From Bactrocera neohumeralis (lineage: Eukaryota; Arthropoda; Insecta; Diptera; Tephritidae), in the NCBI RefSeq assembly GCF_024586455.1, contig NC_065923.1, positions 5,087,501 to 5,151,500 on the forward strand: a stretch of DNA of 64,000 nt, in the 5' to 3' direction. Below, piece by piece: positions 1 through 12,437 of this stretch; position 1 is the stretch's first letter; every line of letters begins with the position of its first letter. The notes below the pieces were generated by a model. It did no database searches. It saw nothing but the letters and a program-made list of their open reading frames with translations, and was not told the DNA's origin. The position numbers were made by a program, and so were the translations under genes.

Positions 1-3000
1 ACTAAAAATTATTACTACTAAACAACGCGCATCCGGGAAGTGTGCTACGGATCCTTCTGAACAACTTGCCTAAGAGACTATGGATCTAAAATGGGTTCCG
101 TGCCAGCGATTTGTAAGGTAAAGTTTAAAAAATCTGAATAATCGATTGCATGGGAGATATGCCGATTCCATCCATAAAACATTAAAATGCACCTATGTAC
201 GTATAAAATAAAATTGAGATATCTCAAAAGCTGAGGAACAAATTTTTATAATCCTTAAAATCTTTGCCTTAAAATCGATAGCTTGAAGCCCGTCTCTTAG
301 GTAAAGTTGTTTGGAATGATCCATAGTATACTTCCCACATACGATTTTTTTTTATTTTTTGGCTCCCTGTAAATCGAGCCGTTCTAATACACATATCTCC
401 ATGCCACAAAATAACTCACAAACGGATTACAAATAAAGCACCAAATAAAATTTTGTTCTTTAAAAGAAAAAAATTTACACAAGCAAAAATTTCTGAAATC
501 AGTAGAATTCGATAAAAGAGATAAAGTGGCCCACTCTTCGCTCAGAACAAAACTTCTTTTACACAGCCGTTTCGAGAGACAAAACATTGTTCTCTAACTT
601 CGATATATTTAATAATGAATCTATCTGAAAACCTTAGCTAAACCCGTAGCATTTAACCATTAATTGTTCACAAGAATTCATACACGAAACTAACAATTAT
701 ACGATTATACCTATGTCCGTATATACGTAAGTACATATGTATGTACATATATCACTCTACCAATAAAATATTATATTAAACATTCGAAAATCACTCATAT
801 TTACAATACATATACATATGTGCATATGTATGCATATGTACATGAATATGAGCCAATAAAAAAATAATTACTAATTAAATACACATTATTGATTTCAATT
901 GTCATCAGCTAAGCTAGGATGCTTGCTCGAATTACAACATATTTTTTCAAACTGGGCCGATTTAAATAACAAAATATCATTGACATCGATAAGTTGTTGG
1001 TTTTTTATTTGCAATGCAATACTCAGCGCCTACACACAAAAATATGTACTATACATACGTATATGCAAGAGTATGTATGGAAATGTTGGCAAGCGCAAAC
1101 TAAAAATAATACAAACAGTTTCTCATTCAACCGGAAAAGTTGGCGAGAGCAGCAAGTTGCAGTCAGCTGAGCCAAAGTAAGAAGCCACTTTTGGAGACAA
1201 AGACATGCGATATTCAAGATGCCATAGAACCACCGTTGTGGTGAGCAAGTACACTACACTAAGTGTATATGTGTGTATCTTAATAAAGCCTACTCAGAGC
1301 TTACATATGTCAAACCACTTTATTGGACGATCTTGAAAATTCAGGTATTCTATACGCCGTGGCAAGGTCAGGGTAATGTACTACTTCGAATGGTGTCTTC
1401 CACACTGATGGCAAAAGTTATTACGCTTGAGGAAAAATTATTTAGTATTTGGACAATGATTAGGAATATATACAGAAAAATAAATAATTGGTGAAAATTT
1501 AAATATTTATGAAGACGCATGTATGTATTTAGTGCAACATAATATTGCCTTATTACGCCTTCAAAATATTGTAAAGAAAATGATTTAAGTCGTCAAAGTG
1601 AACATTTAATAAAGATTATTCTTTTAAAAAGCAGAAAGCACAAATGTATAACATTTGTTCCCCTTTTTTTAGCTTAAGATATATATGTACATCAACACGT
1701 ACATACCTTTGTGAATATATCATAAAGTCGGTAAGATTAATAAAATATATTAATCAGTCACCGAGACTTGAAAAATTGACCAATTCCAATAAGAAAATAT
1801 TTGTTTTCCAGACAAAATTTGAAAAATAATAATTAAAAATAGCAATCCGGTTTAACGATACCGTTAAATATTTTGGAATGACAAAATTAAAGCGGATCTT
1901 AAAACTAAATAACGCTTTTTTCTTGTATTGTATAGAAAGTTATTCCACATTTTCATACAAGAAACTGCCAATTCTCTTTTAAAAAATTTCAATTAGACTC
2001 ACATATAAAAACAAATTTCTGCAATACACTATGTCGCACTGATTCGCACAAGTCTATAGATATAATTGCGTAAAAATTGTGTGCAAATACTTTTCAGCTT
2101 CGATTGAAATTATTTTCGCCTTGAACTTTTTCAAATACTAAATACAGTTTAAACCGCCTACCTGAATTATCCGCAATTTGTAATTTTCCTTTAAATTTTT
2201 CAAATAATTCATAGACCCTGACACAAAGTTGAAAGGTTAGTGAGTGGCCAGAGACATGCAAAAGCATAGTCCAAGTAGAGTGAAGAATAGAGAGAACAGT
2301 GGTTATATGGTATGCTAAAGGCCAAAGGAGTAGATGGTTTAGAGCTAAAAAGGCGAATTTTCGTGCATTGAGATGTGAACTTGAATCGGTTTCAAATATG
2401 TATGTATATGTGTACATGTGTGTAAAATATGTGATGTATTTATGTATATGTGTTTAATGTGTAAATTGGGCGTTGATCTGCCTTGGTATGTGTGAAAATG
2501 TGTAAAAGTGTTTCAACGAGTATGTGTGTTTGAGTATGTGTGTGCTCTTTTAGAAGGCCCCTTAAACATTCAATGCAAAAACAGAACATGCGAACGATGG
2601 ATATGCATTTTTTATTAATGTCAGAAGGCAGATATCTTTCGCCAGATTATTTGTACACACAAATTTCACGGAATCAATTTCAAAATATATTAAACTTAAA
2701 TATTTTTTTAAAACTTGTTGTGACACTCAATTATTATTAAAAATGTTTTAATAAATTGACACTCTGCTGTTGTGATCTTTTCTATAAAAATAACATATAA
2801 TGTAAATAATTGCAAAAAAATGTTTTTTGATACTTTTTTGAATCTTCACTTCTTTTAAGCCTCACATTTTTCTTGACATAATCTCAGGCGAAGATATACG
2901 ATACACTTCGCACACACACCGAACAATGCATATGAAAACATGAAGATATGCATTTCAAGACGAAGTAATGTCCCGTACCACTAACGCGAGGCGTGCAAGC

Positions 3001-3190
3001 ACTTCAAAGTAACCGATGTTGTATGGTATGAACGACATAAGATCTATTATAAATATGTATATGCATACAGTTGGATCAAAACAATATATGTCCAGTACCA
3101 TGACACCATGAAATGAATAACGGCGAATTTATGTAATGGCTTCAATGATTAAGCAATATATTTTTCTCTTTCTTTTAACGCTAAACATAC
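1..3190. other. AT-rich non-coding stretch
   Basis: No reading frame here has convincing codon structure or splice context. The sequence is AT-rich with scattered short TACATATG/GTATGTAT microsatellite patches, for example around 720-850 and 2,390-2,540. It probably belongs to an intron or the 3' side of the membrane-protein gene whose two exons lie at 3,191-3,842, because that gene is transcribed leftwards. No exon continuing that gene could be recognised here. Confidence 0.5.
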
Positions 3191-3842
3191 CTGGCCGGTG
3201 CTCTTGAGATATTGATAGGTGCCATGAAGTGTGTTGATATTATCACGTCCTGAAATCGGAGAAATAAATATTGATTGAGTTACCATTATGCGCAACATAC
3301 ATAACTAGAAATATATTATGTTTCTTTATACTTCGCACACTCTTTGTATGGGGCGTATACGTAACATTGAATTCTTTTTTATTGATTTGGCAGCGAAAGG
3401 AGTATAAGTTAACTTGTACTCTTAAAAGGTACAAAAGGTACATTCTAGCAGTATTCCACACAAATTAACATATATGTGTTTTCATCTCAAACCCTTTGTA
3501 TCTTTGGCTTATGCAAAATTTACCTCTTGTATGAACATTCGAAAGTTTTAGAATTACTAAAAAATTTTGAAAGGCGTGGGATAGTATTATTTTTGCTGTC
3601 TCATAGGTTAAAATATTTGTAAAAATAAAAATGCAAAAGCGTTTGTTAGTTATAATTCTATTTTTTATTACTCACTTGATGACTCCCTTGGACTTATTTG
3701 ATTGCCAGTTAAGCCGAGCGCTGAGAACTCCGATGGTTGCAGTTTGATTTCCATCTCTTTGAGGCGGCTGTTTAGTTTATTTGTATGCATGAAAAGGAAA
3801 AATGTGCAGGATATTGCCAAAATAGCGATGAGTTCAACGGAT
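3191..3842 (-). CDS. Internal exons of an unrecognised single-pass membrane protein (partial)
   Basis: Two exons fit together on the minus strand: 3,676-3,842 (acceptor ending TTCTTGCAG, donor GTGAGT) and 3,191-3,249 (acceptor GATTTCAG, donor GTATGT). Their phases agree: the first ends one base into a codon and the second supplies two bases, then 19 whole codons. The joined peptide has a hydrophobic segment of about 18 residues (VELIAILAISCTFFLFMH), then a charged stretch with a likely short coiled coil (NKLNSRLKEMEIKL), then a polar region ending LHGTYQYLKSTGQ. That order suggests a type II membrane protein, such as a Golgi enzyme or collagen-like protein, with its bulk in exons outside the window. 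The upstream exon with the start codon was not found. I do not recognise the family. Nonsense read-through on both sides supports real splicing. Confidence 0.5.
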
Positions 3843-6800
3843 CTGCAAGAAATAGAAGTCACAAATATGTTATTTATATTATAAATAAGAATTAAAATAC
3901 ATAAAAAAAGTTATGAAAATATAGTTTTATAAAGAAATTTAAATTGTTGAATAAAGTGGTATGTTAGCTCATCCTAACCCTAGAAAAGTAAATAGACGTT
4001 TCAATAGCTAACGATTTCATGTTTATTCAACCCAAAATTTAGTACTTATGCAAATATTCAAATAATTTTATAAAAAAAAGTCATCCTTAACAAGTGACAA
4101 CAGCAAGGAAACAGTAACATGTTAACCAATGAAATCTCCTTGAAACAGCATATCTTTCTTCACTAAAAAATGTAATAACGTTAAACCTGAGCACTGGCAA
4201 CATTTGAATGCACTATTTTTGAGAATCACATGAAAGAATAATTTTGAATATTTAATTATAATTATTATATAATCTATGTGCATATAACCATTTCTCTTTA
4301 AATAAATTAAATGTTGAAAAAAACTTGCACATTGCGGAACTACTGCTTAAGCTATTTTTTTGCTACAGAGATCACAAATTTGCTTAGAGATATTTCTACA
4401 GTCTTGTTGTAAATGTAAAATGGTGTAAATATGTATAATAATTCACTCTGGTGCTGCTAATGAACTAAGCAAAAAAAGAACAGTAGTCGGTTTTGTTAGC
4501 AAGCATATTTTTTCTTTGAAAATTATTAATAAGCATCTCAAGATATTCAAATAGGTCTTTGAACTCAAGCGTACGCACCCGCAGGCAGGTGATATGGCGG
4601 TTAGCAGAATGAAAGCACGCAAAAACAAAGATAAGTCAATAATATCCATATGTTTGCATGTACATATGTATGCTGTTTGTTTGTCTTCTACACATTGCAG
4701 ATCAGCCGAATAAGAGTTCAAGCACCTATGCCTCTTCACGAATAGTTGTTCAATAAATTATTTAAGTGACCAAGCCATGGGTCGACTAAGCAGCCAACCA
4801 ACGATGAATCGTCAAAACTAATTTGAATAATGAAGGTAAGGGTCGATTGGAATACCGGTTTGCTGCATAATAATTGTATGAAATTTAAATGAAATTTAAA
4901 CCGGCGAAAAAAAGGGTCTGTCTGAGAGTTCAATGAACGCCCGAACTTCGAACGAATGCGGGACGCTTAAATGAACTTGCCAATATGTGAACCAACCCGA
5001 TTATACAATACTTCATCTTATTAATTTTAATTTTCTTCGGTTTATAAATACTTGTTGTCATATAGGAAGATTTATTTAAGAATGATGATGCTATGCTACT
5101 GTACTATAAACTCTTACTAGAAAAGAAGTCTCACTAAGTCTTAAACATACGAGTATACTACTTATATTAAATATTTTCAAGCTAATTAAAAATGTATATT
5201 TTCTTAGCGGCGTAATCTGGCAATCAGCAACAGAAAGGGTATATACCATTTTGATAAGGTGACATTCCTTCTAGCATCGAAATTAATAGGCTCAAACATA
5301 GCGAGCTCAACAAAAAAGTTGAAAATCAACAAAACTGAAGTGAATATGCACTTAATTTACATACTATTAACATCAAATAAAAATCATTAAACAAAGTTCG
5401 TTACATCACTAAATTAACTATTCACATTCAACAAAATTCAAATATTGCCATTATCTGCCAAATAAGTGCATAAGTGAAATGAGACTAATTTTGACCTATA
5501 TCTATATTTAACTAAAATACACTTATTAGGCTGTGAAGTGTGGGTGTCAAAAACGTAAGTGAAATTTCGAACATTTTTTTCTAAATAGATGACACCCAAA
5601 ACTTGTGAAAGTTTACAATGCTCTTTTAAGTGGTATAAATTAGCAAGATTCAAGTTGAAAAAAAATATAATAAATAAATGAAAACAGGCGGCAATACGCA
5701 GGAGAAAATTCGCAAAAAGCCGTGACGAGAGCACATAATGCTAATCAATTTGACGGTAGCGCACAACAAGCAATCTTTAACGGCATGCTTTGTACATATG
5801 TATATACATATGTATATACCTAAGTATGTTTATATGCATACACATATATTATATGAGCAAAGCCATTAGCATTTTGCAAACGCGGGTATAAGTATCAAGA
5901 TTCATATTTTTTTCTTTTTTTATGTAAGTAAATTATTTGCAAAGTCTGAACATTTTACGACTGTGCCGGATTTTATCTGAAAATCATTAAAATTACGCAA
6001 AAGAGCATTAGAAATGTAATGAAAACAATGAAGTGAAATGTTACAAAATTCATTATTGGCCGTCAAGTTGCAGTTGAAAGCGAACTTAGAAAGCGGCGAC
6101 AAGATTTACATTACGGATAGGCAGAAGCCCCTTTTTTATTTTTACGCTTTTAAGAAAGAGAGTAAACATTATACTCGTCTTTACACACATAAGACACTTT
6201 TAGCCTACATAATCGTTCATTATATATATTTTCCCGTAGTTCCTCATAGGGCCTCGTTAATTATAATAGGTTAATATTTATAATATTTGGTGAGGTATCA
6301 ACCGAAAATAGTGTTTCATGTCCCACCGTCATTATTACTGGTCCAGATTTAAGAAAAGAGAACAAACATGCCCTCTTTGTAATCGACAAAAAATCACTGA
6401 TAGAACAATACATGTATAGGGCATAGAATATTATGCTAGCAAGTACTAAGTATATACCATATTTGATGACTATTATTAAAGACGTTCTAAAAAACATTCG
6501 ACAGATTAAATGTAAACAGTTTTTATTTTGTCATTTATCAAAAAATAAATAAATTATTTCAATAAATTTAATTACTTATAATGGATAGTAAAATGTGTTT
6601 CAAAGTAGCCAAAATAAATAAGTTTTGCATGGAATTTTAAATTCTAAAATATCATAAAGTCCATAGGTATAATTATAATATTATAAAAGTGTATCTTCTA
6701 GGATATACATATTCTTGATAATTGAGTGAGTATTATTGAAAGTTTTTTTTACTAAAATAAGTAGTTTCAATGCTTTTCTGGTGCTGCTGCTGCTTTTCAT

Positions 6801-6978
6801 GTATGCAAACATATTATTTAGCATCAAAGGTTCCGTAAAACTGTTTGAGGAGTTCATCAAATTTACGAGGTTCGGCAGTGGAGTACGCCAAGGGGGGTTG
6901 GAAAGAGTGATTAAATTCCGCCAGAAACTTTCTTAAATTAATAGATTTTATTACAGAATTAAAACATTTTGAATTTTG
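3843..6978. other. Non-coding stretch, probably intron
   Basis: Nothing supportable was found. The stretch has low-complexity AT sequence, a TACATATGTATA palindromic microsatellite near 5,790-5,860, and no frame with splice-site support. It lies upstream (minus sense) of the two membrane-protein exons, so it may be one of that gene's long 5' introns. Confidence 0.4.
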
Positions 6979-7294
6979 AAGATGGTGCACGAGGATACTA
7001 AATGGGAAAGACCCAAAAACATTCATTGAAACCCTAAATATTTTTGACAAAAAGTTCCACCCAACTGTGCATCGATATCTGCAGATCGCTGTAACTCTAA
7101 CGGTAACTGCTGCTCCGAGTGAAAGGTCGTGTTCGACACTTCGCTAGCTGTTAACTTACTTGCGGAATGCGACTAGCGAAGACAGATTGTACGGACTAGC
7201 TCTTCTCAATATCCATAGAGATATTGACGTTTCGAGCGAAGAAATTTTGAACATTGTGGCTTCACAGCCCAGAAGACTGGATACCGTTTTATAA
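6979..7294 (+). mobile_element. hAT transposase C-terminal remnant
   Basis: Plus-strand translation from about 6,982 gives a continuous peptide that ends at a TAA at 7,292-7,294 and carries the hallmark hAT C-terminal dimerisation signature: LQIAVTLTVTAAPSERSCS, then LRNATSEDRLYGLALLN and IHRDI. One in-frame TAG at 7,145-7,147 interrupts it, exactly within the usual 'STLRRLKTYLR' segment. Upstream, the peptide FIETLNIFDKKFHPTVHRYL is still in frame. The catalytic part of the transposase and the terminal repeats were not found, so this is a dead fragment. Other pieces of the same element could lie in 7,300-8,060, but I could not demonstrate that. Confidence 0.75.
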
Positions 7295-10200
7295 GCACTT
7301 TTTGCTTTTGCGAACGATATACCTACATCATCTTTTCAAGGATGGTAAATATTAAACAAAGCAAGATATGAAGCTTATATTCAACGCTGAGGTCAGTGCT
7401 TGCATTATTTGAGGCATTTTAGCTAAAACGAAGTGATCAGATCGTCTTAATTTTTCGTATATCTTCGCTGTTAAAAAAAATCGATCTTTTCAATTTCGAC
7501 TTATACCGCCATAGCCTTAAAGAAAAGATGGTCAAAAAATACACTATTTTTAAATTGCTGCCTTCTGCCATTTGGTGAGATCTTCAACTCAGCAAGGTTC
7601 TGAAGCTAAAATTTAATATAAAAAGTCGACAACGTCTTACCAGGAGTGGCGCATTCAATGAAATGTTGAGGCAGTTTTCTGAGAAAAAATTATTATTTTT
7701 CCAATTCTTTATCAAAAATAAGTCCAAAACATGACAGCTAGCGAGAAGATAAACGACCTCTTCAATATTATGCCGAATTCTATAGACTTTACAAATGTTC
7801 ATGAAAGGATAGAAAGGTTTTTATGAGAATATTGTCGCTGTCAAATTTATTGCTTTAGAACCATTTCTCACACCATTTAGAATAATTAAGCAGAGTTGGT
7901 GCGTTCCATTGCAATGTGCTAGCAAATGCATCTAAAATGTTTTCATACTGAGTTTTTGGCTTAGAATGTTGAGTGGCTATACAGTCTGTCCCTACAAGTA
8001 AGCAGAAATGTTTAAGAATTGCGTAAAACTCCAAATTCAAATTTGCCGCGTTTGTGCTTCAAATGGGACAGCGGCGTACATATGAATGTATGTAAAATTG
8101 TCATAATTAAGTGAATGATACACCTGCAATGTGCAAAATTGAATACATTTGTATGTATGTATGTATGTAGCTGTTTGCGCGTCAAATTCAAAAATACTGA
8201 AATTTACCTGCGCACCAGTCGCATTAACTAAATTTGCGTCAATTATTTACAGACAAATTATATATGTATTATAGTCGTATTATAGCAAAGAAAAATGCTG
8301 GCCTAACACTTTTCCCAGTTGGTGTGCATAAAATGAAAATGGAGAGTATCAAAGCAGAGATTTCACCCATCTGGAGTTTAGTTTAAGTTGCTCGAAAATC
8401 TATAAGCCAATATTTATGTACGTATGTATGTATATATGTATGTTTGTGCGCATAGATAGTTAGGCGTGTTCGTAGATTTATAAAATGCAATTCACTTTTC
8501 CACAGCCCAAGTGTGCTGTAGTCGCCTTCAAGCACACGCATATTTGCACTACATAGCCAACCAGTTATTATTTGCAACAGCCAACTTCAACTTTATTTGG
8601 CCGTAAATGGCGCTGTTGGCAACACGTACACAGCCATGCACGTACATAGATTAAGTGTGCGTCTAAAACAATTGATACCGGTTTGCATTTAATTGGAAAC
8701 TAGGTGATATCAATTTGGAACAACAGCTCCTGCTGTAGTCCACTGCCACTTGCTTAGTTTCAATGATTTTTACTCCTCTGTTTTGGTGCTTTCTAATGCT
8801 TTCAATGTTTTTGTTTTTGTTTCTGTTCTTTTTTTTGTTTTCTTAGTTTTTCTTCGGCCTTTTACCATTTCTGTAATGTCATTATGTTAGGAGTACAAAC
8901 GTACCGTTTCGGTATTGCTTTATGGCTTCTTTTGCTCTCGCTTGGAGTCATTTCAATTTGATGACTTCAATTCGAGTTTAGTAGGTTTTATCTAGTTTTT
9001 ATAGTTATATTTTTTTCATTTTGCTTTTTGTAAATGGGTGAGAGCGCGAAAAATTGGTCAATTGTTTAGTTGTGCAACTGACCACCAGGAAGCGGATTTT
9101 TTTTTCGAAAATATTTACAAGACTTTCAAAATATTCAACAGGAGAGCACACTCAATTCCATTATAAGTACATAGTGCATACTATATATTATGTGTAATAG
9201 ATATTTATCATATTTCCTGTAACACTAGTTTCAGTAGTGCGGAGTTTGCCTAGACTGGCCGATTCGGCCGCTTTAAAGCGTTTAAAGTGTAAACTCACCG
9301 TTTTGGGTATGGTATTCGGCGGTATTTGAAAGCGTTTTCCATGTCGCGCATCCGCATTTTGAACGATTTTTCCCCGCCCAAACTCATTTCGTCGACACGA
9401 TCTTGGCAGTGGTAAAAATGCTATATATGTATGTTTGTAAATTGTACACACGGAAATGTTGTTAAATATGTATTCTAAAAAATCACTTCAACCTTTTGCA
9501 ATAGTTAGTTGTTTCTGAGCACTTTAATACGCAAATATATTTAATTTGTTACACACACATCTATGCACATATGTATGTATGCACGCGCGTTATTAAATCA
9601 ATTAAGAATTATTGCAATTGCGACTTTGTAACATGTGCATTCAATGCTTTAAACTTGGCTATTGACTCGAATCAATTTTTTTCTTCGAAATGTCTTGATA
9701 TGTGAACTTGAAGCCAATGCAGAAAAGCAGAAATATTCAAGACCGACTTCCAACACAGTAAAACTTTCAAAGACAGAATGAATGTAAGCAACGAGACGCC
9801 GTCGATGATTTTAAAAAACGTCTTAAGCGATTGGCAATCGCGGTTAAACTGAAATTTTCTGTCGGTCTCTGACCGCTTTTTGGCCAACTTGCTAGCTAAT
9901 TATTGTCAGCAACAGCAATGAGCAGCGGCGGCAGTGGCAGCAACAGCAACAGCCCAAGACATAACCATAGGCAGACAGAACCGTCGCTTCGCGTCAAGTC
10001 GCAGCAACTCAGCGTTTCCACTCGGTGAAGTTATGTGCGCTCGCTCGCTCGCAACGCTTCATGTCTTTGCCGCATTTCTACTTTTTCAGCTGCGATCGTT
10101 AGTGCGGCATCATGCTCCTATTACAGTTTGTGTTGTTGTATAGCTTTCATTTTGCTTCTTTCATACCATATTTCTTTGCACAGCTGCTGCTCCACTCAAA

Positions 10201-11697
10201 AGAGTCAATATACGTTTGTGTGTATGTAAGCAAGTGCGTAAAGGTGTAGACAAATATGAACAGACTTAAGTATGTTGGATCTTACTATGAACGTAGTGCA
10301 TTTTTTCCGTCCGTAACAGTTAAGTTAGAAGCTGAGGCTTAGAAGTAAACTGAAAAGCCCAAGCGTAGCGTCGGGGCTCTCTGGCCGCGTAGAAAAGTTG
10401 GGATACATTTGCACTTGATCAGCCCACTATGGGGCATATGAGTAAATGTAGATATGTATATTACATACATATGCATATATGGGTGCTATGAGCATAGTCG
10501 CAGCATGTCGCTAGTATCTCCTTCATTTTGCTCACCTTTACTATTGGGGCAAGGTAGTAAGGAGAATTCGCTACAACTTGCTTAACAGTTAGCTAAAGAC
10601 GGTAGTGTAGTTTGGTTTGTTTGCACTCAGGTATATGCACATACATACATCTAAATATAGATACGTATATTAATATGCCTAACCAAACATGTACAGTTGT
10701 TAGCATACAATAAGAGAATGGTTACCGTTTTGTAGAGCATGAATATATTTCTACTAATAAATATGTATGTACATGTACATATATGCACGTAAATATTAAC
10801 CATAGTTGCAGCATTGCATGCACAGGTGTAAATGTTTGATCAACATATGTACATACACGAGTTTGTAAAATGTAGTACAGAAGTGCATAACATCGAGATG
10901 CACATGGTGGCTTCGTACGCGTTTCAAAGAGCATCGCAGCAGCTCTGAATATATTCACGAACCCTATGAAAACACACACAGAAGCTGCTTATTATTTCCT
11001 TCATTTGTGGCATATGTACATACATACATATGTATGTGCGATAGTGGAACGGTTTCAGCACGCTTGAGAAAAAATTGCTAATCACATCAACGCTTATTAA
11101 TGTTACGCCAGCAGTTCACTCCATACGCAGAAATGCCTAACTAATTTCGGTTATGTCACTTGATGCGTGGGCGCCCTTATTTACAAATGTACGAGTCCAA
11201 CCGACTGTCTTTAGAAAGTGTTTTTATACATCTATGAAACTTGTTTGCCGTTTTCGCCTCTGAAGAGATATCAACAACAGGATAAAACATATTATCCATA
11301 GAGGTTCCGGTCATCGTTTGCTGTTACCATTACTTTCATAGACAAAACCAATTTTAATTGGAACGGCACTTTTAGTTAAATTATCTATCACAAGCTGAAC
11401 GGTTGCTCAATTAGTTATTGTAAATTAATGAGCATAGTATTTTCGTTCACCAAACCAAATCAAGTAAAAATTTCTAAACAGAAAGTTCAAATCTTATATT
11501 TTACTGTATTCTTGTTAGCATCAAAATGAGGAAAATGATACCTAGCCGATTTGAATCATGATATTCTAACTATATTTCTTACGCATAGTTTAAAATGGGT
11601 CAACACATATGTTTTTTTACAAAAACAAACCGAAAGAAACACGCATCAAACTGAAAACATTAAAAACATCGTCCGTTCCACTACAAAATTAATTCGT
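7295..11697. other. Non-coding stretch with a GC-richer, promoter-like patch
   Basis: No gene could be supported. Microsatellites of the ATGTATGT/TACATA type recur (around 8,150-8,175, 8,415-8,445, 9,560-9,585 and 10,770-11,040). The only compositional break is about 9,905-10,100, which is GC-richer, starts with GCAGCGGCGGCAGTGGCAGC-like triplets and contains a short GCTCGCTCGCTCGC run. In flies such a patch is often a promoter with its 5' UTR and could be the start of the leftward membrane-protein gene. That is inference only; no initiator or coding exon was confirmed. Confidence 0.35.
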
Positions 11698-12437
11698 AAA
11701 AAGTACCCGGAAATTGTAAACAACAAAAAATAATTAATTTTTCATCAATATTTATTTTGTCGCCTTCGAAATAATCCTCACCAGATGTAATACACTTATG
11801 CCAACGATTTTTCCAGTCGTCAAAACACTTTTCATAGGCACTTTTTGATATGGCCTTCAGCTCTTCAGCGAATTTTGTTTTATCTCTTCGATCGACTGAA
11901 AACGGGTTCCACACGAAGCCAAATGTGGAGAATCGGGTGGTTGATCGCTGGTATTCATTGTGTTTTTGGCTTTAAATTCGGTCACAATCGTACTCCTTTA
12001 GAAAACAATCAGCTTAATCGGGGATTTTCAAGCACCATATCCTTCATTTTTTTAATATTTTCACCATTTGAAGTGGTCGAAGGTTATCCAGTACGTAGCA
12101 TGTCTTCAACGATCTCTCGCCCGTCTTTGAAGGCTTGGTACCACTCGTAGGCTTGTGTTCTTAAAACATCGAAAGCCTTTTCCAACATTCGCAACGATTC
12201 CGCATATGAAATTTGATTGGAAATACAAAATTTGAGACAAATTCTTTGTTCGATATTTTTATCCATTGTAAAAATGTCAACGGCTTACTGAGATGTACCG
12301 ACTTAAGCGATTACTGTCAACAAACTGGTTGACGGAACGCGCTCTTATTTGACATAGTAATCAAGGACAGTCCTACTAACTTAGCAAATTATCATTTACC
12401 CGGGGAATTTCATTACAATTTCCGGGTGCTTTTTTGT
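11698..12437 (-). mobile_element. Internally deleted mariner (non-autonomous copy)
   Basis: The ends are inverted repeats: AAAAAGTACCCGGAAATTGTAA at the left (from about 11,698) and, read on the other strand, AAAAAAGCACCCGGAAATTG at the right (to about 12,437). On the minus strand the right part encodes a mariner transposase N-terminus (start 12,264-12,266; IEQRICLKFCISN, then ALR-type helix, YEWYQAFKDGRE). The left part encodes the C-terminus (QPPDSPHLAS, FQSIEEIK, then SAYEKCFDDWKNRWHKCI and FEGDKINIDE). The middle of the gene, including the first two catalytic aspartates, is missing and the reading frame is broken at the join near 11,950-12,030. It is about 0.74 kb, against about 1.3 kb for a full mariner. 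It can move only with help from another copy. A TA target duplication is visible on the left but not clean on the right. Confidence 0.85.

Noticed and set aside
899..1217. Overlapping open stretches on both strands
   Set aside because: No ATG on the plus strand, no splice sites, microsatellite-derived codons and no recognisable motif.
2094..2417. 107-codon minus-strand frame
   Set aside because: Low-complexity start from a TATGTATATG repeat, no conserved pattern and no splice support.
7584..8040. Minus-strand open stretches possibly belonging to a transposon
   Set aside because: Some residues look transposase-like but no family motif could be shown.
8150..8175. Regularly repeated GTATGTAT units as a possible array
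   Set aside because: Simple tetranucleotide microsatellite; no spacers, and a CRISPR array is not expected in an insect genome.
9934..10229. Two overlapping plus-strand frames over the GC-richer patch
   Set aside because: Composition reflects GCA/GCG triplets and TCGC repeats of a promoter-like patch; no domain and no splice context.
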